Shown here: positions 55,266 through 62,865 of the stretch, one piece after another
How the letters are laid out: every line of letters begins with the position of its first letter
Numbering within the stretch: the first letter of the stretch is position 1
NCBI RefSeq assembly: GCF_958298935.1
Contig: NC_084944.1
Location: 18,941,679-19,005,678, forward strand
DNA from: Phragmites australis
Lineage: Eukaryota > Streptophyta > Magnoliopsida > Poales > Poaceae
Direction of reading: 5' to 3'
DNA length: 64,000 bases
The notes under the pieces: generated by a model
Seen by the model: only the letters and a program-made list of their open reading frames with translations
What the model was told of the DNA's origin: nothing
Database searches by the model: none
Made by a program: the position numbers and the translations under genes

Positions 55266-58255
55266 TCTACGATGCCATTTTGTCGCATGTATGCACTTGT
55301 GTACATACACATATACAAAAAGAAAAGAAAAAAAAAGCCTAGGTGGCCTTTTGCCTTCCAGGCAAGTCTAGTTGCCTTCTCTCCTTTCCCAGCCCGAGCC
55401 GACCTGAGCTCCCCTCCTCCTCTTCTCTTGCTGCGCGGTCCAGCCCAGCTGGCTGTCCTCCTTCTCCCGCACCGAGCTGACCTGGCCCAGTCACCTCCCT
55501 CTCTGCCTTATCCCTTCCACGCACGGGACAGCCCTTGCCTCCTTATCCTCTCGTGCGTGCTCACTGATGCCACTCCTTGCGCCGCACCACCCTCATCTCT
55601 AGCCGGCTTGTGCACCCACACGTGCCACCTCCACCTGCTCCTCGCCTCTCTCGCGCCGCTCTCGTGCCCCTACTCCTTTGGCCCAAGGCGACTGAGCTGC
55701 GCTCGTGTCGTGCCAAGCCACATCGTGCCGCATCCGTATTGAGCTGTGCCGCCCTTCCACCTTCCCTAACTGATTCATCCCCATACTTATCCCTTCCCCT
55801 AATGGCTCGATCAGATTTTGCCGTGTGGGCGAACCCTAACCGCCACTATAGAGCCCAGACGGATGCCCGCGGTGGGGGGAGGCCAGATCTGAGAAAGAGG
55901 AGAGAATAGAGAGAGAGAAGAGGATAGATAGAGAGAGGAGAAGCGAGGAAGCCCATGCCGCACAGGTCTTCTTGCCTCCATGGCTGTCCTCGCTGATGCT
56001 TGTGCCGGTGGGTCTCGGTAGTGATCTATTCTTCTCCCCCCTCCATGTGTGCTATAGGTGGCCGGCCATGGCTTCGTGCCCGTGTCCAAGCAAAGCAGGT
56101 GGCTTCGTGCCCGTGTCCGTGCATAGCAGGTGGCCGGTCGTTGCTTCGTGCCCGTGTCCATGCAAAGCAGGTGGCTGGTCGTTTCTTCATGCCCGTGTCC
56201 GTGCATAGTAGGCAGCCGGCCGTGGCTTCGTGCCCATGTCCGTGCAAAGCAGGTGGCCGGCCGTAGCTTTATGCCCGTGTCCATGTGGGTGGTTTGGCCA
56301 GCCGACGTTGTGACGTGCCGTGCGAGTAGGTGGCCTTTGAGCCAAGCCTTTTGGTCGAGCAGGTTGAGGGGATTCATCTTTTGGCCATCGAGAGATGCTT
56401 CGATGCCGTATGCTTCCCCTCCTTCTTAATCTGCTATAGATCCTTCTCTAGCCATGTGAGTTCTGGCTGTACCGGTGATGAGCTGGGTTCTGTTGTTCTG
56501 GCCATCAAGTCGTTGAGGTGGTGTTTGCTGCCGGCCACAGCGTTGCACCACGCCTTGCAATGAGCAGATGGTGGCGGGCTGTTTTGCCGTCTGTTGACCG
56601 GTCTATTCTGCTCTGTGGTGGCGGCCGGTTTGTTTTTCTTTGTGGTGGTGGCTGTTCTTTTTGGCTTGGTGATGGAGTTCGGTCGGTCGTGTACCATGAC
56701 TGTGGAGAGGTGTTGCCTTGAGTATGGTCACCGGCTGGGAGCTAGAGGGCCGCCGATACGCTGGTCGGGGGTCCGAGAGCCTCCGAATGCTTGTGCCACT
56801 TGCGTGGCGTGTATGTGTCGTTCCTGACTAGGTGTTGTGGTGTGGCGCTCGGCCGTGTGATCAATGTCGTTGCTATGGATTGAGTTGCATTTGGACCCCT
56901 TTGTTGCCTGAGTTGGTGGCTAGTTGATCTAATTGTTGGAGTTTCTGCACATGCTGTGCATTTTACCTGTTCTAGGAGTGGGCTTGTCTATGTAGCTGTC
57001 CATGTCGTTTACTTGTCCTCTATTGCCATTTCTCTGGTACTAAAGCCCCCCCCCCCTGAGGATTGTCCTGATGGCTGATCATGCATTCATATGGATTATT
57101 CTCTGTTAATTGTTCTGCTGGTAGTTATGTTGGGTTGCAGGATGAAATTGTTCAGAGAGCTATCCTTGTTGATTGCCATGATCTGGTACTAGCATTGGCT
57201 CATGATCCATCAGGTTGCTCCAGGTGCCGGTTGTTATTGCTTTATTTCCCTTGTGGCTTTGATATGATAAGGCTTGCTGTTGCTTGCCCCTTTGTGATGC
57301 CTTGGTGATTACCCTGCAGCCTTTGTGGCCTTTCATGTGTTGTTGTTGTGGCTCTGCTATTGCAACCCTACTGTTATAGACTTTGTGATCTAATCGTGTG
57401 GTAATCTGAGGTCTTTTGCTAGTAACTTTATTGATAGTCTGATGGTCAGGACCAATGATGATTAATAAGGCCGTGGTTCAGGAATTTGGTATTGTGTCAC
57501 GGCCAATGACGTATAGCGAGGCCCGACAGTGCCTTTGCAGCATGTTATTACCCTTCGCCTTTGCGGTGCTAGCCTTCATGGCTCTATTACTGTGGGATAG
57601 TGACAAATGTTATAGATAGGAGTTTAGATGCGTTGGTCAGTTCGCCGGGCTCCCGTTAGGTTGTAGCTGGCAGACTGTCGTGTAGCTAAATTCTCTCTCC
57701 CTCTATCCTCGTGTAGCACCTGAGGCTACGACCGATGATGAGGGGCTGCAGTTTCTGAGGCCTATGTAGCCGATGATGGTCCGGGATACATAGACAGTCC
57801 ATAAAGCTCGCGCTCGACTGTTTGTCCCGTCTTTTCTACTATTTTGTTTTCTAACGCTTACTTGGCTTGGTCTATGATGTATGTGACTACAGCCTTACAG
57901 ACTCGGAGACAATCTGAGTACGACGACCAGCAGCGCAGGTTAATCGGAGGTAGCCCGAGAGACGGGCATAATTAACCGGAGGTTTCACGAGGCCACGGGA
58001 ACCAGGAGGACACAGTCACCAAATGTTTAGTCAGATACACGTGTGCGTGTGCATGGCGTGTGTGATAATGAGATTTAACCAGAAACTTGTACTTTATGGA
58101 TTCAAATGGATTGATAAAGTGACAGTGTTTCCATTTAGTTATTGTCTCTTTACTTTGTATACTTTGTGTATATTGGCACGCCCGCAGTTGTTATATTCAC
58201 GGTTATACAATACAGCGATTCGAACACAACAGCGTTGTTTCGAATCCACGAAACA
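55266..58255 (+). repeat. Tat-lineage gypsy 3' LTR (2,990 bp)
   Basis: Aligned with the 5' LTR from its first bases (TCTACGATGCCATTTTG; the TG start has decayed to TC) to its AAACA end. It lacks about 100 bp present in the 5' LTR near 41,660-41,760 but has six rather than three 41 bp units (about 56,055-56,290). Scattered transitions separate the two LTRs. Confidence 0.9.
56055..56290. repeat. 41 bp LTR minisatellite, 6 units (3' LTR)
   Basis: Unit starts lie at about 56,055, 56,096, 56,127 (after a 31 bp short unit), 56,168, 56,209 and 56,250, with the same phrases as the 5' LTR array. Confidence 0.85.
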
Positions 58256-58260
58256 GTCTA
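58256..58260. other. gypsy target-site duplication, right (GTCTA)
   Basis: An exact repeat of 41,382-41,386. It merges into the following TATATAAGG. Confidence 0.85.
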
Positions 58261-58267
58261 TATAAGG
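58259..58267 (+). promoter_or_regulatory. TATA box of the plus-strand MULE gene
   Basis: TATATAAGG lies 61 bases before the ATG at 58,328, inside the right flank of the gypsy insertion. The gypsy target duplication overlaps its first bases, so the natural upstream promoter (41,000-41,386) is now 16.9 kb away. Confidence 0.55.
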
Positions 58268-58327
58268 GTAACCCCAAAGACGAATACAATTTAGTGCATC
58301 CAGACCGACTACTTCATCTCCGCCACA

Positions 58328-58987
58328 ATGCCATACATGGCTTCCAAGTCCGAGTCCAATAAGGGTAAGGGCAAGATGGGCCCTTACGAGCTATATCATG
58401 ACATCCTTGATAGACTCAAGCGTGAGGATGAGGAGAGCAAGAGAAATGAAGATCTAGAGTAGAAGAAGAGGGAGGTAGAGCTGCAGATAGAAGCGCACGA
58501 GGCACGCATGCCATGGTGTGGCTGCGGTAAAATAGCACGCCAGAAACCAGTCCCGCTTGACACGATTGCTTGGTAGCGATGTGGGGTAAGTGTACATGAC
58601 ATCCTACCGTGCTACGAATTTTATCTAATTCACCTGCTTCCCACCAACAGTACGACAAGCCTAGGTGCAAGTACGATTGGTACGCAAACGAAGAAAAGTA
58701 CGCGAACATCAACTACAGCTATGAGGAGGCTGAGGCAATGAGACACGTGGATGTTGAACGTCCGAAGATAAGGCTACAAGAGCTCAATGAGAGTGGTGGG
58801 ATAAATACCTCACTACATGCAATAACATGCAGGTTTCTCCACAATGTGTGTGCGACGTACTGGTTGTGCCGGGGCCTGTGGCACGTGGACTGACACAAGG
58901 CTACGTGTACAACAAGTCCTACACCCATGGATGCAACTTTCAAGACATTCGCTGGGAATATCTGGATGTGAAGCCTTCATCTTTTCC
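58328..58987 (+). pseudogene. Cys-rich MULE gene (GRF-like relative), spliced
   Basis: The start codon at 58,328 opens MPYMASKSESNKGKGKMGPY, then a charged Lys/Glu helix (TAG at about 58,459) and a WCGCGK motif at about 58,515. A strong donor (GGG|GTAAGT) at about 58,590 pairs with acceptor CCCACCAACAG at 58,650. Exon 2 starts YDKPRCKYDWYANEEKYANI and continues through YEEAEAMRHVDVERPKI. A further possible exon after ACATGCAG (58,831) reads VSPQCVCDV and ends at a TAG near 58,997. The Cys pairs and adjoining GRF genes suggest a related zinc-binding protein; function unknown. At least two premature stops. Confidence 0.5.
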
Positions 58988-58997
58988 ACTAACCCAG

Positions 58998-59490
58998 TAG
59001 AAGTTTCTTGCACCTAACAATGTGTCTTTCCATAAGGCATGTTTCATTTAGCGATGGGGTACTACATGCCATTGTAACTTATCATAGATTGTCTACGGAT
59101 AGGGTACGAATCGGTGCATGTTGCCTTATGTACTGTAGCGGCATACATGTAACGAATGCTTACAATGAGTCTTATATGTGATATGCTTTACTTTCATTAA
59201 TGAAATGGCCGGGATTTATCATTATGCTAATAAGTCTTTTCTACGCCCAATGCTTTCATAGGATTCTCTACCTTCCATGTAGAGGCAGCAATAACTCCTT
59301 GTTGAACTGTTGCAGAATGAGATAACCACACCAAGAAACAAATTTCATAGGGAATCTCTACCAAGTATCAGTGGCACAACTTCTCCAGCTTTCACAAGGA
59401 ATCCTTGTTCATTTATCCTTGTGCACAATGCTCCCATGCTCAAACCTCAAGCCATACTAATGCACTCAGTCCATGCACCGGCCCCCGGCC
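58998..59490. other. Spacer between the two right-arm MULE genes
   Basis: About 0.5 kb of AT-rich, noncoding sequence. A TATA-like CATAAATAA at about 59,492-59,500 precedes the next start codon by about 55 bases. Confidence 0.4.
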
Positions 59491-59552
59491 ACCATAAATA
59501 ATCCCAGCCAGAACCATGAGTACACCACTCCTTCTTCACCTCTCTTGACCGC

Positions 59553-60157
59553 AATGTCTTCCTCAACTCCACCAAGCCCACCCAAGAAACCTTAGGTGAC
59601 TTCCATCTCTAATGGGGTCGAACCATCGATGTGCTTCTGTGGCGACCCTTGTAGGCTCCGCGAGTCCCAGGACATCTCCTACACATATGATAGACACTTC
59701 TTAATGTGTGCCAACTACCAGTATGACCCGCCTCGACATGGACCGTATGACTACCCACCGGTATAACAACATAGATCACTCATATGGCAGTTTTCATACG
59801 ATTTCATGCACCGGCTTACTAATCTTCCCTCTTGTTTCATTTGTCCAGTCTCCTCTACCTATCTGTGACTTCATGGGATGGTTGGACATGGAGCAAACTG
59901 AGGACCAGAAGATGTGGGTTGACATGAGTATGCGGTGGAGGAGGCAAGCTTACGAATGCCAAGAGTACGAGCAATAGCAGGAGGAACTACGGCTGAAGCG
60001 TCAGGAGGAGGAGTGCATGAGGAAGGTAGTGAAGGAGCACACTGCGGCTGAAGCACGCAAAGCAAAGAGGTAAATGAAGTGGGAGAGGGCCTATCACGCT
60101 AAGACGGTAGGCCCCGATGCCCTCATGAAGGGCAAATATCCTAGGTGCACTCAGTAG
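59553..60157 (+). pseudogene. GRF-type zinc-finger gene, two exons
   Basis: MSSSTPPSPPKKP opens at 59,553 and is cut by TAG after 13 codons. The finger follows: CFCGDPCRLRESQ, then YTYDRHFLMCANYQYDPP, the CxCG...C...R-x-F-x-x-C layout of GRF fingers. The donor at CCACCG|GTATAA (about 59,760) and acceptor CATTTGTCCAG (about 59,848) preserve frame. Exon 2 gives SPLPICDFMGWLDMEQTEDQ, then an Arg/Glu/Lys coiled-coil-like tail and the ending GPDALMKGKYPRCTQ with stop 60,155. That ending is typical of GRF proteins common in grass repeats. Stops at 59,975 and about 60,070 break exon 2. In other proteins GRF fingers contact DNA; what it does for a transposon is not known to me. Confidence 0.7.
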
Positions 60158-60544
60158 AGCATCTATTGTAACCTGGTCTATTTTCATTCCCTAAGGTATG
60201 TTAGGTTTAGCAGTGGTACGCTATTAAATTAGTGTTTAGGCGTACCGTACATGCCAATATTTGTTGTCGCCATCTCTTTATGGTTAGGATCTATTCATGT
60301 AGCGACAAAAAATCCCATGTCCTATATAATGTTTATCAACGTATGTAACCTATGTGCCGGATTTTATGATAATTGTGCTTCACAACTACTATTATTCAAA
60401 AATTTATATTTTGTATCCTCCTAACGTTACTTCACTACAAAAATTACTCACACAATTTACATCAACTAAAAAAATAAATGTCAACAAAATTACATTGAAC
60501 CAAAATTAAGGAAAAAAATGAACCACTTGGTGATGTCGTTTGGA
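60158..60544. other. AT-rich noncoding spacer
   Basis: The trailer of the GRF gene; no reading frame or repeat recognised. Confidence 0.4.
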
Positions 60545-60640
60545 CTACTATCCAAATATTTTCGATCGTTCAACATCCGCGCACCTCATTGGCTCAGCTT
60601 CCTCGTAGCCATAGTTGATGTTCATTTTCAGAAGAGTTTG
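60545..60640 (-). pseudogene. Inverted copy of a MULE gene exon fragment
   Basis: Read leftward this gives MNINYGYEEAEPMRCADVER and then SKIFG, clearly related to NINYSYEEAEAMRHVDVER in the plus-strand gene at about 58,700-58,765. The two lie in opposite orientation within the same element, so part of the gene was duplicated and inverted or there was once a second, converging gene. Only about 30 codons remain. Confidence 0.65.
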
Positions 60641-60715
60641 AGTTCTTCTATAGGATGTTACGCGGATGATTCTTCCTAAATTAAAAAATATATTAATAAA
60701 AAAAATAAAGAAAGG

Positions 60716-60960
60716 CAACCTATCGGCACACCGTTCGCCGACAGGATTGTCGGCACATGAAATGCCAACAGGTCGGTTGGCTATCACCTATCCCGACAGC
60801 CGTATCGATGTCAGACCGGGGACCCATCGGCACACGGAGTGCCAACAAGCCTTGTCGGCACCACATGCATGCTGACAGACCTCCAGACCCACTGACACGT
60901 AGGAAGTCGACACGTGGAGTGCTGACAGGTCCCTTGTCGGCACTTCGCATGCCGACAATG
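60716..60960. repeat. Right subterminal palindromic repeats
   Basis: Units such as TCGGCACACGGAGTGCCAAC, GTCGGCACTTCGCATGCCGA and ACACGTGGAGTGCTGACAGG form six or so hairpin-like motifs, related to the left array at 37,342-37,625 in motif and placement. Confidence 0.8.
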
Positions 60961-61035
60961 TCTATTCTTGCAATTTAGTGAATTTAGCTATTATTTTTAT
61001 AATTTTCTAATAAAATAATATTATTAAAAAAATTC
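60961..61035. repeat. Terminal inverted repeat, right
   Basis: The inverse of 37,267-37,341 with five mismatches in 75. Ends ATTAAAAAAATTC. Confidence 0.9.
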
Positions 61036-61045
61036 CTCGAATTAA
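61036..61045. other. Target-site duplication, right (CTCGAATTAA)
   Basis: An exact copy of 37,257-37,266. Confidence 0.85.
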
Positions 61046-61135
61046 TTCTTGCTCTATACAAGAATCTACTCTAAAGAATTAGCTAACCTCTAATCCTTTC
61101 AAGCGCTCCTAATTACTTCTACTTGCCTTGGATGA

Positions 61136-61187
61136 TTAGCTCTCTCTTCTCTTAATGAAATGCGTGCATTGCACGTCCTCAAAAAAA
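61136..61187 (+). mobile_element. 52 bp extreme 5'-truncated LINE-like insertion
   Basis: TTAGCTCTCTCTTCTCTTAA and a CATTGCACGTCCTC tail followed by 7-8 A are flanked by a perfect 21 bp duplication (ACTTCTACTTGCCTTGGATG A; 61,115-61,135 and 61,188-61,208). A poly-A end plus a long duplication is the mark of target-primed reverse transcription. Confidence 0.75.
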
Positions 61188-61261
61188 ACTTCTACTTGCC
61201 TTGGATGAGATGCCTTGATTGCAAACTTGGATTGTTATATCCTCTCTATTCCTTTGTAACT

Positions 61262-61395
61262 TGACAGTTTTTGATGTGAAGCCTCCGGTCTTTCAGTTTT
61301 CAGTTGCTTCCTTCCTTTATTTGCTCCTCTAACTGACATCACCTTTGTAACATGACAGTTACTGATGTAAAAGCTCCGGTCTTTCAGTTTTGGTG
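61262..61395. repeat. Direct repeat upstream of the NPF-like gene
   Basis: TTTGATGTGAAGCCTCCGGT (about 61,269) and TACTGATGTAAAAGCTCCGG (about 61,360) begin two related stretches ending GTCTTTCAGTTTT. The first is the one also seen at 29,310-29,390. Confidence 0.6.
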
Positions 61396-61404
61396 TATAT
61401 AAAG
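61396..61404 (+). promoter_or_regulatory. TATA box of the NPF-like gene
   Basis: TATATAAAG lies 72 bases upstream of the start codon at 61,468, a normal plant spacing. Confidence 0.6.
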
Positions 61405-61467
61405 AAATGCATCCCATCCCATGCGTAGTGCGGCAGGCTTGTGAGACAGAGCAGACTAACCCACACA

Positions 61468-62815
61468 ATGAAAGGTGGCTCCATCAGAGAGGCAGAGCAG
61501 GAGGAGAAGCTGCCTCTTCTTCCTCTTCTCCGTGGCCAACCTTCGCAGGTCACTTCTTGCTCTATCTCAGTTCCCAAGCATGGTCACTAAAGTTTTTTTT
61601 TTAAATTTTCCAAAAGGAACTTACTGGTGGTTTGAGGAAGTATTTAAGCTTTTGGTGTTTGCAAAGAAGTACGGAAATTACGTCTTTGTGAGCTAATTTT
61701 GAGGAAGGGTAGATCTAGAGTTTGTGTATTATGGACAACACACTTAGTGTTTGCAGGGGAGTACATGTTCTAACTGTCGGTAGCCTTAAGTTGGTTTCTA
61801 TATTTTGTGGAATGAAACGGCACATAACATTTTTCTCATCGATGAGGATTGATAAAAATAAATTGAGCTGTAGCAACAGGTTTGGTTGCACATTTGGAAT
61901 ATTTATATTGAATCCAAACCATGAAAAACAGATTGTATCAACTTCAGATTTTGTTATTCAAATAGAACTAATGATGTTAGGAATTTTCTTTTTTCTCTAC
62001 TTGTGAGGGAATGATATTATGAATTCTGAAGCTAGAGTTGCAATTTTATTTATATTTCCTGGCAGCTAGTACTTCTGCTGTCACTGCTGGGCTATGAAAT
62101 TATGCTTTATTTCCTTCTGCATAGAAGGGAAAGGCTCATCGCCGATTTCCAGTTTCCAAACCTGGCCCAATAAGGCTATTGGCCCTTGAATATTCGGACG
62201 ATGTTTGCTCAAGAATTTAATTACATGTGTAGAAACAAATAAAAATAATTATTGGGTTACCACAAGGCAACGCTTTGTTCATTTTGGGTCAGTTGTTGAA
62301 TTTCTGGCTAGGCCCAAAGCCTGATCTGGTCAAATTTATTTATTGGCCCTACGCTGATAAGTCCTAGGATATTGATCCCTCAGCTTCTTTCTCAAAATAG
62401 TCCAACTGATAGTGTTTGAGGTCAAAATTTTGTCCGGCACTATAAGTTGATGACGGTATTTGTTTGGTGTTAAAGTAGAGGCAGCAAAGCAAACTACGCT
62501 TCTCCGAAAGGAAAAAAATTGTAGATTTATTGCAACTAAAAGAAATAGTGATACTTTAGTTGATCCTGTATATATGAAACTAGTCGAGTATATGTTAAAA
62601 CAATCAGCATTACTAATGAGATGCTGATTTGATTTCCTCTCTTTTACCATTCTACAAATCTGTGGTATCAAATGCATGCGTACCTTGAATTGAATATGAA
62701 GTATGGAAAATTTATTTGAAATCTTGTTATCATGGATTGCAGGACCATGGTATCAGAGGCAATCCTGCATCTAAAAGATATACTGGAAAATGGAGAGCAT
62801 GCTACTCAATTCTAG
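61468..62815 (+). CDS. NRT1/PTR-family (NPF) transporter, first two exons; rest not found
   Basis: Exon 1 (61,468-61,548) reads MKGGSIREAEQEEKLPLL and ends RGQPSQ before GTCACT. Its acidic dileucine-type N-terminus is common in this family. Exon 2 (62,743-62,815) follows the acceptor TGGATTGCAG and reads GIRGNPASKRYTGKWRACYS then IL, ending TCTAG|GTACT. The pattern 'G-x-P-x-x-K-x-x-T-G-x-W-R-A-C-x-x-IL' just before the first membrane helix is characteristic of peptide/nitrate NPF proteins. Both exons join in phase 0 without a stop. These are membrane transporters for nitrate, peptides or hormones; the substrate cannot be told from 51 residues. The membrane helices should follow but are not seen before the window ends: an antisense LINE fills the next intron, so the gene may be broken or simply long. 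Confidence 0.55.
61549..62742 (+). other. Intron 1 of the NPF-like gene
   Basis: 1.19 kb, AT-rich, with no recognised element. The frames at 61,722-62,006 (plus) and 62,677-62,336 (minus) match nothing known. Confidence 0.45.
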
Positions 62816-62865
62816 GTACTAATTGGGCGCTCTTTCATATTTTTTTCATCCCAATGTTAATTTTT

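Larger units (their letters stand above)
41387..58255 (+). mobile_element. Complete Ty3/gypsy retrotransposon, Tat lineage, 16.9 kb
   Basis: LTR, primer-binding site, extended leader frame, gag, protease, reverse transcriptase, RNase H, second (archaeal-type) RNase H, integrase, repeat-rich 3' region, polypurine tract and LTR occur in order on the plus strand, with a perfect 5 bp target duplication. The extra RNase H before integrase, the long LTRs and the repeat-bearing 3' region mark the Tat (Ogre/Grande-like) lineage. Coding regions carry many stops, so the copy is defective, but its structure is complete. It is nested within the MULE-like element. Confidence 0.9.
37267..61035. mobile_element. 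Large MULE-like element (23.8 kb, about 6.9 kb without the nested gypsy)
   Basis: It is bounded by 75 bp terminal inverted repeats and a perfect 10 bp direct duplication, the arrangement of Mutator-like elements (usually 8-11 bp duplications). The next about 250-285 bp at each end hold short palindromic TCGGCAC / GTGCCGACA repeats. Inside: a GA-rich leader and long AT-rich intron, an unrecognised gene (39,162-39,861), a minus-strand GRF-type gene (40,845-40,365), the nested gypsy element, a plus-strand Cys-rich gene (58,328-58,987), a GRF gene (59,553-60,157) and a small inverted exon copy (60,640-60,545). No MURA-type transposase domain is recognised, so it looks non-autonomous or of an undescribed kind. 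Confidence 0.75.

Noticed and set aside
55182..55742. 186-residue plus-strand frame
   Set aside because: Crosses the polypurine tract and LTR start; not conserved in the 5' LTR.
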